A model generated the notes under the pieces. That model worked only from the letters and a program-made list of their open reading frames with translations, did no database searches and was not told the DNA's origin. Positions 54,124 through 62,468 of a DNA stretch of 64,000 nt are shown here, piece after piece. Source of the stretch: Azoarcus_F sp048158365. GTDB lineage: Bacteria > Pseudomonadota > Gammaproteobacteria > Burkholderiales > Rhodocyclaceae. Every line of letters starts with the position of its first letter. Position 1 is the first letter of the stretch. The stretch lies in NCBI GenBank assembly GCA_048158365.1, contig JBLLNL010000013.1. One strand, given 5' to 3'. A program made the position numbers and the translations under genes.

Positions 54124-54765
54124 TTACTTGAAATTAGACAGGGCGGTGCCGAGTCCCTGCAGATACGCGATCAGCGCCTCGATCTCGGTCTTGCCTTCCA
54201 GCGCAGCCCGTGCTCCGGCGATCTCCTCGTCGCTGTACGGGTGGCCGAGCATGCGCAGGCGCGTCATCTTGGTCTCGATCGTATCCATGTCGATCGAACG
54301 GATCGGACGCTGCAACCACGGGAAGGCAGGCATGTTGGACTCGGGCACCAGGTCACGCGGATTGATCAGGTGCACCCGATGCCATTCGTCCGAGTAACGA
54401 CCACCCACCCGATGCAGGTCCGGACCGGTGCGCTTGGAGCCCCACTGGAACGGTCGATCGTAGATGAACTCTCCCGCAACCGAATAATGACCGTAACGTT
54501 CGGTCTCGGCCCGGAACGGACGAATCATCTGCGAATGGCAGTTGTAGCAGCCTTCGCGCACATAGATGTCGCGTCCGGTGAGTTGCAGCGCCGGGTACGG
54601 CTTGATGTCCAGCGGATTGCCCTGGCGGTCGATCGCCTGCGTCGTCGACTTCTGGAAGAACAGCGGCACGATCTCGACCAGACCCCCGACACTCACCGTC
54701 AGGAGCGTCAGCACGATCATCAGGCCGACGCTCTTCTCGATCATGTCATGTTTCAATTTTGCCAT
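54124..54765 (-). CDS. ccoO: cbb3 oxidase subunit II, monohaem cytochrome c (CcoO)
   Basis: 213 residues. N-terminal membrane anchor (VGLMIVLTLLTVSVGGLVEIV), single haem motif CYNCH (about residue 72; EGCYNCHSQMIRPF), and a Met ligand region near SNMPAFPWL. ATG 54765, 14 bp after ccoN. It relays electrons from CcoP to the CcoN active site. Confidence 0.96.
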   Translation of the reverse strand: MAKLKHDMIEKSVGLMIVLTLLTVSVGGLVEIVPLFFQKSTTQAIDRQGNPLDIKPYPALQLTGRDIYVREGCYNCHSQMIRPFRAETERYGHYSVAGEFIYDRPFQWGSKRTGPDLHRVGGRYSDEWHRVHLINPRDLVPESNMPAFPWLQRPIRSIDMDTIETKMTRLRMLGHPYSDEEIAGARAALEGKTEIEALIAYLQGLGTALSNFK

Positions 54766-54779
54766 GTCATCTTCTCCGC

Positions 54780-56213
54780 TTAAGCGTGCGCGGGTTGGGG
54801 CGCAAGCACAGGCGCTTCGTACGCCTTCTCACCGGCAATCGTCTTCACCATGTTGTAGAACATGATGAGCATGCCACTCAGGAACAGGATGCCGCCGACC
54901 AGTCGGATGGTCCAGAACGGATAGCTCGCCTTGACGCTCTCGATGAACGCATAGGTCAGCGTGCCGTCCGGGTTGGTCGCACGCCACATCAGGCCCTGCA
55001 TGACCCCCGCGATCCACATCGACGCGATGTAGAGCACGATGCCGATGGTCGCGATCCAGAAATGGGTCGTGATCAGCTTCACCGAGTACATCTCGGTCTT
55101 GCCGTACATGCGCGGCAGCAGGTAATACACGGCACCGATCGAAATCATCGCGACCCAGCCCAGCGCACCGGAGTGGACATGACCCACGGTCCAGTCGGTG
55201 TAGTGCGACAGCGCATTGACCGTCTTGATCGACATCATCGGGCCCTCGAAGGTCGACATGCCGTAGAAGGACAGCGACACGATCAGGAACTTCAGGATCG
55301 GGTCGGTGCGCAGTTTGTGCCACGCACCCGACAGCGTCATGATGCCGTTGATCATTCCGCCCCAGGACGGCGCGAGCAGGATCAGCGAGAAGATCATGCC
55401 GACGGACTGGGTCCAGTCCGGCAACGCGGTGTAGTGCAAGTGGTGCGGACCCGCCCACATGTAGGTGAAGATCAGCGCCCAGAAGTGCACCACTGACAGC
55501 CGGTAGGAATACACCGGACGCTCGGCCTGCTTCGGCACGAAGTAGTACATGATGCCGAGGAAGCCTGCGGTCAGGAAGAAGCCCACCGCGTTGTGACCAT
55601 ACCACCACTGGATCATCGCGTCCTGCGTGCCGGCATAGGCCGAGTAGGCCTTCCAGCCGGAAACCGGGACGGCGGCGCTATTGACGATGTGCAGCAGCGC
55701 GACGGTCAGTATGAAGGCACCGAAGAACCAGTTCGCGACATAGATGTGCGAGACCTTGCGCTTGGCGATCGTGCCAAAGAACACGATCGCATAGGAAACC
55801 CACACCACCGCGATCAGGATGTCGATCGGCCACTCGAGTTCGGCATATTCCTTGCCGGACGTGAAGCCGAGCGGCAGCGTGATCGCCGCCAGCACGATGA
55901 TGAGCTGCCAGCCCCAGAAGGTGAAGGCCGCCAGTTTCGGCGCGAACAGCGTGGTGTGACAGGTTCGCTGCACCACGAAATACGATGTCGCAAACAACGC
56001 ACAACCGCCAAACGCGAAGATCACCGCGTTGGTATGCAGCGGGCGCAACCTCCCGAAATGGAACCATTCGCCGATGTCGCTCAGATTGAGTGCGGGCCAG
56101 ACAAGTTGAGCGGCGATGATCACGCCGACCAGCATGCCCACGATTCCCCACACCACCGTCATGATGGCGAACTGGCGAACGACTTTGTAGTTGTAAGTCG
56201 CTTGCGATTGCAT
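54780..56213 (-). CDS. ccoN: cbb3 oxidase catalytic subunit I (CcoN)
   Basis: 477 residues with about 12 membrane helices and the conserved His ligands for haem b, haem b3 and CuB (HTNAVIFAFGGCALF, WWYGHNAVGFFLTAGF, THFWIATIGIVLY). It reduces O2 to water with high affinity. ATG 56213 with GAGGTG eight bases upstream is preferred to GTG 56222. An Fnr-type box lies 109 bp upstream, with a TATTCT -10 at 56295-56300, so the operon is expected to be induced under low oxygen. Confidence 0.97.
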   Translation of the reverse strand: MQSQATYNYKVVRQFAIMTVVWGIVGMLVGVIIAAQLVWPALNLSDIGEWFHFGRLRPLHTNAVIFAFGGCALFATSYFVVQRTCHTTLFAPKLAAFTFWGWQLIIVLAAITLPLGFTSGKEYAELEWPIDILIAVVWVSYAIVFFGTIAKRKVSHIYVANWFFGAFILTVALLHIVNSAAVPVSGWKAYSAYAGTQDAMIQWWYGHNAVGFFLTAGFLGIMYYFVPKQAERPVYSYRLSVVHFWALIFTYMWAGPHHLHYTALPDWTQSVGMIFSLILLAPSWGGMINGIMTLSGAWHKLRTDPILKFLIVSLSFYGMSTFEGPMMSIKTVNALSHYTDWTVGHVHSGALGWVAMISIGAVYYLLPRMYGKTEMYSVKLITTHFWIATIGIVLYIASMWIAGVMQGLMWRATNPDGTLTYAFIESVKASYPFWTIRLVGGILFLSGMLIMFYNMVKTIAGEKAYEAPVLAPQPAHA

Positions 56214-56294
56214 GTGAGTCACCTCTTCGATTGAAAGTCTTTTTCTTGCCGAATTTCAAAGGTCCCCGCTGCACGACACGGACCGCCGGCCTGA

Positions 56295-56335
56295 AGAATA
56301 CGCCTTACAGGAATACCCAATTTGACGTAGGTCAA
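56295..56335 (-). promoter_or_regulatory. Fnr-type promoter of ccoNOQP
   Basis: TTGACGTAGGTCAA (56322-56335), 21-bp spacer, TATTCT (56295-56300, 4 of 6 to TATAAT). Predicted start near 56288 gives a leader of about 75 nt before ccoN. It sits after the terminator of the upstream candidate small RNA. Confidence 0.8.
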
Positions 56336-56409
56336 TATTGTATTGCAGCAGGGGGCGAAGCCCAAGGACTGATGCGGATTTCGGACAAAAATCGATCCGC
56401 TCGAGGACG

Positions 56410-56438
56410 AAAAAAAAGGGTGCGTCCAAAACGCACCC
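56410..56438 (-). terminator. Strong intrinsic terminator between ccoS and ccoN
   Basis: Minus-strand stem GGGTGCGT/ACGCACCC (arms 56418-56425 and 56431-56438), 5-nt loop, followed by eight T (56410-56417). It would end both ccoIS read-through and the candidate small RNA starting near 56515. Confidence 0.88.
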
Positions 56439-56515
56439 CCAACCCCAACAGAGAGACAATAATCCCGCGCCCCGGAAGCCGCGGCGAAGTGTTTCGCGCG
56501 AGCTTTCAGAACGAC
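56410..56515 (-). ncRNA. Candidate Fnr-dependent small RNA between ccoS and ccoN
   Basis: Predicted transcript of about 106 nt, starting at G56515 and ending in the U8 tract at 56410. The promoter is a perfect Fnr palindrome (56550-56563) 22 bp from a CATACT -10 (56522-56527). The 3' end is an 8-bp GC-rich terminator stem. The sequence has no supported reading frame that ends before the terminator. A C/U-rich stretch (TTATTGTCTCTCTGTTGG region) could be a single-stranded target-pairing segment. The layout (Fnr box, short RNA, terminator) matches the logic of E. coli FnrS, though I see no sequence similarity claim to make. Prediction only. Confidence 0.55.
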
Positions 56516-56521
56516 GGACGA

Positions 56522-56563
56522 AGTATGCCGAGCGGCCGTCATGCCAGTGTTGACCTAGGTCAA
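56522..56563 (-). promoter_or_regulatory. Fnr-type promoter of the candidate small RNA
   Basis: TTGACCTAGGTCAA (56550-56563; palindrome extends to 16 bp with flanking G and C), exactly 22 bp from CATACT (56522-56527; 4 of 6 to TATAAT). This places the box at -41.5, the class II Fnr position. It lies downstream of ccoS and upstream of a terminator, so it serves neither ccoIS nor, directly, ccoN. Confidence 0.65.
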
Positions 56564-56600
56564 CAAACCGTAACGATGCGGATTCGGGAACGAGCAGGCT

Positions 56601-56876
56601 TCATTTTTTCAGTCCGTCGTGATGCTCCGGAGGCGGATCATCCTGTGCCTCGACCTCACTGGCGACCTCGACCTCGCTCGCGCACGACTCGGCGGCATCC
56701 GCAGGCTCCGCCACGGCGGCACTGCGCGCCGGCGCGTCGCGATCATCCATCAGCAGGCGATAGGCCGGCCCCTCCATGTCGTCGTACTGACCGGACCGGA
56801 CCGACCACCAGAAGATGACGCCGATGATGAACACCAGCAAGACGGACAACGGAATCAGCAGATACAGGCCCATCAT
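56601..56876 (-). CDS. ccoS: cbb3 oxidase maturation protein CcoS (FixS)
   Basis: 91 residues; first ATG at 56876 overlaps the ccoI stop (ATGA). One N-terminal membrane helix (GLYLLIPLSVLLVFIIGVIFWWSV) followed by SGQYDDMEGPAYRLLMDDRD, the CcoS signature, and a long acidic tail (EVEVASEVEAQDDPPPE) that is longer than in typical 50-70-residue CcoS. Needed for haem and copper insertion into CcoN in known systems. Confidence 0.9.
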   Translation of the reverse strand: MMGLYLLIPLSVLLVFIIGVIFWWSVRSGQYDDMEGPAYRLLMDDRDAPARSAAVAEPADAAESCASEVEVASEVEAQDDPPPEHHDGLKK

Positions 56877-59356
56877 CGGTGGTTGCCCCCGGTTCTGGTC
56901 TGCAGACGCAGCGCATTGAGCACCACCAGCAGCGAACTGCCGGCCATGCCCACCCCCGCCATCCACGGCGTGATCAGGCCCATCATCGCGAGCGGCACCG
57001 ACGTAAAATTGTATGCAAACGACCACCACAGGTTCTGGCGAATGATGACCAGTGTTCGGCGGCACAGACCGATTCCGCGGGACAGACCCGCAAGACTTTC
57101 CGACAGCAGCACGATGTCGGCCTGATTGCGCGCCAGGTCGGTTCCGCCGCCCATCGCGACCGACACCTGGGCCTGCGCGAGCACCGGCGCGTCATTGACG
57201 CCGTCCCCGACCATCGCGACCACCGCGCCGGGCGCCTGCTGCTTCGCGGCGACCCAGGCCTGCTTGTCCTGCGGCAGCATGCCGGCGTGCGCTTCGTCCA
57301 CGCCCAGTCGTGCAGCGACCGCGGATACCGCCGCAGCCGAGTCGCCACTGATGATGGCGGTCGGCACGCCCTCGTGCCGAAGGCGTCCGAGCAGCACACT
57401 CGCATCCTCGCGCGGCACATCCGCAAGCCGGAACAGCGCCGACCAGCCGGCGTCCGAACCCATCGCGACCACGGACCCGCCGTCGCGCTCGAGCGAGCCG
57501 ATCGCCTCCGGCACGGGTGTTCCTGCAAGTTCGGCGACGAAATCGGGCCGGCCGATGCGCAGCGTCACCCCGTCGATGTCGCCCTCCACCCCCCTGCCGG
57601 TCACCGAGCGCAGGCCCACGACCTCCGGCAGGGCCAGTCCCTCGGCCGCCTGCCTTACGCCGGCTGCGACCGCATGCTCGGAAGCCTGTTCCAGCGCAGC
57701 GGCGCGTGCCCGCACCGCCTCCTCGTCCGATCCGTCCAGCACCCGCAGCGCATCGACCTGCATCACGCCATGGGTCAGCGTGCCGGTCTTGTCGAAGACG
57801 AAACGGTTCGCACCCGCCAGCGCCTCGATCGCATGGCCACGCGTGACCAGCACGCCCATTCGGGCGAGCGAATCGGTCGCCACCGTCAGCGCGGTCGGCG
57901 TCGCGAGCGACAATGCGCACGGACAGGCCACCACCAGCACCGACACGAACACCCACAGCGCCCTGTCGGGATCGATGAACTGCCACATGACGTAGGTCAG
58001 CGCCGACAGGCTCAGCAGCGCGACGATGAAAACGCGTGCGACGCGATCCGACTGGGTGGCGATGGCGGGCCGTTCGGCCGCCGCCCTGTCCATCAGCTTG
58101 CGGATGGAGGCGAGCCGGGTCGAATCGCCGACCTGACGAATCTCGATCAGCAGGGGGCTCGCGATGTTGATGCTGCCGCCGGTGACCACCGAGCCGGAAC
58201 GCTTGACCACCGGCCGACTCTCGCCGGTCAGCAGGGACTCGTTGGCCTCGCTGTCACCGTCGATCACCACGCCATCGGCCGGAATCACCTCGCCCGGGCG
58301 GACCCGTACCCGATCGCCGGGAAGCAGTTGCGACACCGGCACCTTGCTCGCGGCACCATCGTCCGACAGTCGCTCGGCAAAAACGGGGATCACCTTGCCC
58401 AGTTCCTCGACGCCGCGTACCGCCTTCTGGCGGGCCAGCATCTCGAGGTAGCGTCCGAGCAGCAGCAGAAACACGAACATCGTGACCGAGTCGAAATACA
58501 CGTCCGGCCCGTTGGTCAGCGTCGCCCACACGCTGGCGATGAAGGCGCTGCCGACGCCGAGCGCGACCGGCACGTCCATGCCGAGGCTGCGCAACCTGAG
58601 GTCGCGCAGCGCGCGCTGGAAGAACGGGGCAGCCGAGTAGAACACCACCGGCAGCGTCAGGATCAGGCTGGCCCAGCGCATCAACAGGTCCGCATCGGCC
58701 GAGATGTCGCCCTCCGCCGCGATATACGACGGATAGGCGTACATCATCACCTGCATCATGCCGAAGCCGGCGACGAACACCCGCCACAGCATCGAGCGCC
58801 GCTCTCGCTTGGCGATCTGCTCGGAACGCTCGGCATCGTAGGGATAGGCACGGTAGCCGATGGCCTGGATCGCGGCCAGGATCTCCGACAGCCTGGTCTT
58901 GCGTTCGTCCCAGCGCACCCGCGCGCGGCGCGTCGCGTAGTTGACTTCGACCAGCGACACACCCGGCTGACGGGCGACATGCTGCTCGTTGAGCCACACG
59001 CAGGCGGCACAGGTGATGCCCTCGAGAATCAGCGATGCTTCGCGCTCGTTCTCACCGACCGGCTGCACGAAGGACTTCTGGAAATCAGGATGATCGAACA
59101 GCCCGAGTTCCTGCAACTCGACCGGCAGCGCCTCCTTCTGCGGCTCGGGCATCGCATCCCGATGGCGATAATACTCGGTCAGTTCGTTGTCCACGATGGA
59201 CTGCGCCACCGCCTCGCACCCGACGCAGCACATCCTGCGCCGGACCCCGTCGATCGCGACGAAATGCCGGGTCGTGGGCGGGACCGGCAGACCGCAGTGG
59301 TAACACTCTTCCGGCGTGGCCGCGGCATCCGCGACCGTCATTTCGGCAGAACTCAT
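56873..59356 (-). CDS. ccoI: Copper-exporting P-type ATPase CcoI (FixI)
   Basis: 827 residues. N-terminal Cys-rich segment (CYHCGLP, CCVGC), HMA domain with Cys116/Cys119 (GITCAACVW), eight membrane helices with CPC in the ion path (VACPCALSLATPT, about 480), phosphorylation motif DKTGTLTHG (about 520) and hinge GDGVNDAPVLAQA. CopA2/FixI-type ATPases export Cu(I) slowly to the periplasm for cbb3 assembly. ATG 59356. Here ccoI-ccoS precede ccoNOQP, and ccoG-ccoH follow it, so the usual ccoGHIS order is split. Confidence 0.95.
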   Translation of the reverse strand: MSSAEMTVADAAATPEECYHCGLPVPPTTRHFVAIDGVRRRMCCVGCEAVAQSIVDNELTEYYRHRDAMPEPQKEALPVELQELGLFDHPDFQKSFVQPVGENEREASLILEGITCAACVWLNEQHVARQPGVSLVEVNYATRRARVRWDERKTRLSEILAAIQAIGYRAYPYDAERSEQIAKRERRSMLWRVFVAGFGMMQVMMYAYPSYIAAEGDISADADLLMRWASLILTLPVVFYSAAPFFQRALRDLRLRSLGMDVPVALGVGSAFIASVWATLTNGPDVYFDSVTMFVFLLLLGRYLEMLARQKAVRGVEELGKVIPVFAERLSDDGAASKVPVSQLLPGDRVRVRPGEVIPADGVVIDGDSEANESLLTGESRPVVKRSGSVVTGGSINIASPLLIEIRQVGDSTRLASIRKLMDRAAAERPAIATQSDRVARVFIVALLSLSALTYVMWQFIDPDRALWVFVSVLVVACPCALSLATPTALTVATDSLARMGVLVTRGHAIEALAGANRFVFDKTGTLTHGVMQVDALRVLDGSDEEAVRARAAALEQASEHAVAAGVRQAAEGLALPEVVGLRSVTGRGVEGDIDGVTLRIGRPDFVAELAGTPVPEAIGSLERDGGSVVAMGSDAGWSALFRLADVPREDASVLLGRLRHEGVPTAIISGDSAAAVSAVAARLGVDEAHAGMLPQDKQAWVAAKQQAPGAVVAMVGDGVNDAPVLAQAQVSVAMGGGTDLARNQADIVLLSESLAGLSRGIGLCRRTLVIIRQNLWWSFAYNFTSVPLAMMGLITPWMAGVGMAGSSLLVVLNALRLQTRTGGNHR

Positions 59357-59480
59357 CGACTTCGATCACGCGTTCCATCATCGACCCTGCATCGCGGGCG
59401 CGGCAGGGAGCGCCACTTTTAGCACATTTCCGGACCCTGACCAACGCGTGCGACGAAAGGTTCGCCGCCGTGAAGCCTTT

Positions 59481-60248
59481 CTACTTCGCCGCCATCCGGA
59501 TCGCGCCATCCAGGCGAATCACCTCGCCATTCAGGTACTGGTTCTCGATGATGTGACGCACCAGCGCCGCGAACTCGGACGGGCGGCCGAGACGGGACGG
59601 AAACGGCACCATCTTGCCGAGCGAGTCCTGCACGTCCTGCGGCATGCCCATCAGCATCGGCGTCTCCATGATGCCGGGCGCGATCGTCATGACCCGCACG
59701 CCCGAGCGCGCGAGTTCGCGCGCCACCGGCAGGGTCAGTCCGACGATGCCGGCCTTGGACGCGGCATAGGCCGCCTGCCCGATCTGACCGTCAAAGGCCG
59801 CGACCGAAGCAGTGCTGACGATGACGCCGCGCTCGCCGGACGCGTCCGCTGCGGCCTTGGTCATCACGTTGGCTGCAAGCCGCATCATGTTGAAGGTGCC
59901 GATCAGGTTCACGCCGATGGTCCGCGCGAACGACTCCAGCCGGTGCGGACCCTCGCGCCCCACCACCTTCTCGGCCGGCGCGACACCGGCACAGTTCACC
60001 AGCCCGTGCAGCCCGCCGAAGCCCGATACCGCCCGGTCGATCGCGGCCTTCGCACTGGCTTCATCGGTCACGTCGGTCTTGACGAAAGCCGAAGCCGCGC
60101 CCAGCTCCGCCGCCATCTGATCGCCCGCTTCGTCATTGACATCGGCAAGCACCACCTTCGCGCCGGCATCGACCAACATGCGCGCGGTGGCCGCACCCAG
60201 GCCTGAGGCGCCACCGGTCACCACGAAAATCCTGTCTTCTATTTGCAC
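59481..60248 (-). CDS. SDR dehydrogenase, 3-hydroxyacyl-CoA-dehydrogenase-like
   Basis: 255 residues from GTG 60248 (GGAG eight bases upstream). NAD-binding motif TGGASGLGAATA, active-site Ser in STASVAAFDGQ, and YAASK with catalytic Tyr and Lys. The overall sequence (GTFNMMRLAANVM, RLGRPSEFAALV) resembles type II 3-hydroxyacyl-CoA dehydrogenases (HSD17B10-like), active in beta-oxidation or branched-chain amino-acid breakdown. It stands alone; no partner beta-oxidation genes nearby, so the substrate is unsure. Confidence 0.85.
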   Translation of the reverse strand: MQIEDRIFVVTGGASGLGAATARMLVDAGAKVVLADVNDEAGDQMAAELGAASAFVKTDVTDEASAKAAIDRAVSGFGGLHGLVNCAGVAPAEKVVGREGPHRLESFARTIGVNLIGTFNMMRLAANVMTKAAADASGERGVIVSTASVAAFDGQIGQAAYAASKAGIVGLTLPVARELARSGVRVMTIAPGIMETPMLMGMPQDVQDSLGKMVPFPSRLGRPSEFAALVRHIIENQYLNGEVIRLDGAIRMAAK

Positions 60249-60369
60249 TTCTCGTCTCCTTCAGGTATTTCAGCACTCGAATCGGAGGAAGATAGGGTTG
60301 GTTGACGCCCGCGTCAATGAACGTGTCGATTTGTATCGCCGGGACTGCACCCCATCCCCGCCCAGATGC

Positions 60370-60399
60370 AAAAAAGGCCAGCCCGTGAGGGTCGGCCTT
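60370..60399 (-). terminator. Intrinsic terminator of the tRNA-Thr gene
   Basis: Minus-strand AAGGCC/GGCCTT stem (outer arms 60374-60379 and 60394-60399) with an inner GC-rich fold and six T (60370-60375), 15 bp after the tRNA 3' end. Confidence 0.85.
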
Positions 60400-60414
60400 C
60401 ATGCTTGCATCTAT

Positions 60415-60490
<76 letters not shown>

Positions 60491-60509
60491 GAAGAGCGCG
60501 GAATATACC

Positions 60510-61460
60510 TCAGTGACCGGCCCGCTTCAAGGGCAAATCGGACTGTGTTGCGTCGTGCTGCGCTGACGGACTCCAGTAGTCGGATCGGCTGTAGTGATTC
60601 TTGAGGTGATCGATCAGCAGGCGCACCCGTAAGGCGAGATGCCTGCGCTGTGGAAAAACCACGTAGATACCCATCTTCGGCGCTGCGTACGCATCGAGCA
60701 CCGACACCAGCCGGCCGCTTCGCAGGTCGGACTCCACCTCCCACAGCGAGCGCCAGGCGAGGCCCTGTCCGGCCAGCGCCCATGCGTGCAACACGGTGCC
60801 GTCGTTGCATTGCAGGCGTCCATTGACCTTCACGGTCAGCGCCTCACCCTTGTCATCGACGAACTGCCATCCGCGTTGCTGACCCAGCGACAGGCAGTCG
60901 AATTCCACCAGTTCTTCCGGTGTTCCGGGCGCACCGTGGCGCGCCAGAAACTCCGGACTGGCCACCACGACCCGGCGATTGTCCGCGAGCCGGATCGAGA
61001 CCAGACTGGAATCGGCAAGCTCGCCTATCCTGATCGCGCAATCGATGTTCTCGTTGACGAGATCCACCAGCCGGTCGGTCAGATCGAGCGAGCAACTCAC
61101 GTCCGGATTCGCCTCCAGAAAATCGCGCAGCAGCGGCGCCACATGCAGGCGACCAAAGCCGGCCGGGGCGGACACCCGCACATGACCGCTGGCCTTGACA
61201 CCGCCCAGACTGACCGAGGCTTCTGCATTCGCGAGGTCGTTCAGGATCCGCTGGCAATCCTCGAGAAAGGCCGCGCCCTCGAAGGTCAGCGACACGCTGC
61301 GCGTGGTGCGCAGCAACAACTTGACGCCCAGCCTTTGCTCGAGCGCGTCGAGGCGGCGACCGATCACGGCCGGCGTCACACCCTCGGCCCGCGACGCGGC
61401 CGACAGACTTCCGCGGATCGCGACACTGACGAAACTCTCGACCTGCTTGAATATATCCAT
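60510..61460 (-). CDS. LysR-type transcriptional regulator
   Basis: 316 residues. N-terminal winged helix (about 1-60; FVSVAIRGSLSAASRAEGVTPAVIGRRLDALEQRLGVKLL), then an effector-binding domain (about 90-300). The ATG at 61460 lies two bases from a 24-bp inverted repeat that could be its operator. It is divergent from a HAD protein gene, the usual position for a regulator and its target; the effector is unknown. Confidence 0.9.
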   Translation of the reverse strand: MDIFKQVESFVSVAIRGSLSAASRAEGVTPAVIGRRLDALEQRLGVKLLLRTTRSVSLTFEGAAFLEDCQRILNDLANAEASVSLGGVKASGHVRVSAPAGFGRLHVAPLLRDFLEANPDVSCSLDLTDRLVDLVNENIDCAIRIGELADSSLVSIRLADNRRVVVASPEFLARHGAPGTPEELVEFDCLSLGQQRGWQFVDDKGEALTVKVNGRLQCNDGTVLHAWALAGQGLAWRSLWEVESDLRSGRLVSVLDAYAAPKMGIYVVFPQRRHLALRVRLLIDHLKNHYSRSDYWSPSAQHDATQSDLPLKRAGH

Positions 61461-61461
61461 T

Positions 61462-61485
61462 ATTGACTAAAAGTACATAATCAAT
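61462..61485. promoter_or_regulatory. Candidate LysR operator
   Basis: ATTGACTA (61462-61469) and TAATCAAT (61478-61485) form an inverted pair, seven of eight bases matching, in an AT-rich patch just before the LysR start. Position suits autoregulation and control of the divergent HAD gene. Confidence 0.35.
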
Positions 61486-61647
61486 TTACCAAGGAGGGCA
61501 TTCTATCTTTTTTAAACCGGTAATAAACTGAGCGCCTTGAATCCCGACGGTTCCGCCCCCTCCGGCAGGGCCGGCTTCAGTGGCCGACGATCAGGCCGAC
61601 AAACATCGGGCGATCGCTCCCTTCGATTTCGACACGGAACGCACTCA

Positions 61648-62367
61648 ATGAAAAACGGCAACAGGATTCGCGCAGTCGCATTCGACGCATTCGGCACCTT
61701 GTTCGATGTGTACTCGGTCGGCGCGCTGGCCGAGCAGCTCTTTCCGGGCAAGGGCGACGCGCTGACGGCGCTGTGGCGCCTGAAACAGATCGAGTATTCC
61801 TTCCTGCGCACGCTGTCCGGTCGCTACAAACCCTTTCTCGAGGTCACCGAGGATGCGCTGGTGTTCGCCGCGCGCAAGCTCGAACTCGACCTGGGCGAGA
61901 CGCAGCGGCGTCAGTTGATGAACCAGTACGCCTGCCTGTCGCCGTTTCCTGAGAATCTCGGTGCGCTGAAGGCGCTGCGCGAGCTCGGCATGCCGATGGC
62001 GGTGCTGTCCAACGGCACGCCCGGAATGCTGGAGGTCGCGATCAAGAGCGCCGGCATGAGCGGACTGTTCGATCACGTGCTGTCGGTCGATGCGGTCGGT
62101 CAGTACAAGACGGCCGCCGCGGCCTATCAGCTCGGTCCGGACACCTTCGGCTGTGGGGCGCGCGACATTCTGTTCGTGTCGTCCAACGGCTGGGATGCAG
62201 CGGGCGCCACCTGGTTCGGCTACACCACGTTCTGGATCAACCGAGGTCGTCAGCCGCAGGAAGTCCTGGACATCAGCCCGACGATCACCGGTGAGCGGCT
62301 CACCGACGTGGTCGAGTTCGTTCGATCGCGAAATTCGCCGGGATCCGTTCCAGCAAGCCCGGACTGA
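61648..62367 (+). CDS. Haloacid dehalogenase type II-like hydrolase (HAD superfamily)
   Basis: 239 residues from ATG 61648. Nucleophile Asp in AFDAFGTLFDV, Ser in LSNGTPGML, Lys near DAVGQYKT and SSNGWDAAGA fit (S)-2-haloacid dehalogenases, which release halide from 2-haloacids to give 2-hydroxyacids. Phosphatase activity is also possible for this fold. It is divergent from a LysR regulator and upstream of malate synthase G, so glycolate or glyoxylate formed from a haloacetate could feed that enzyme; this is inference. Confidence 0.85.
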   Translation: MKNGNRIRAVAFDAFGTLFDVYSVGALAEQLFPGKGDALTALWRLKQIEYSFLRTLSGRYKPFLEVTEDALVFAARKLELDLGETQRRQLMNQYACLSPFPENLGALKALRELGMPMAVLSNGTPGMLEVAIKSAGMSGLFDHVLSVDAVGQYKTAAAAYQLGPDTFGCGARDILFVSSNGWDAAGATWFGYTTFWINRGRQPQEVLDISPTITGERLTDVVEFVRSRNSPGSVPASPD

Positions 62368-62468
62368 AAAGATCTGTCGCGTCGATCAAACCATGAGATG
62401 GATCGCGCGACTGTCTCTCCTTTCGAACTCTCAGTTTTCGCAACCGCTTTTTTCATAAGGCCAATGAC

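Noticed and set aside
56219..56542. Minus-strand frame of 107 codons overlapping the candidate small RNA
   Set aside because: It would read through the strong terminator at 56410-56438 and into the ccoN promoter, has no clear ribosome site, and shows no domain.
56879..59422. 847-codon open frame on the plus strand opposite ccoI
   Set aside because: Antisense shadow of a certain P-type ATPase gene; composition is His/Arg/Gln-rich and no domain is visible.
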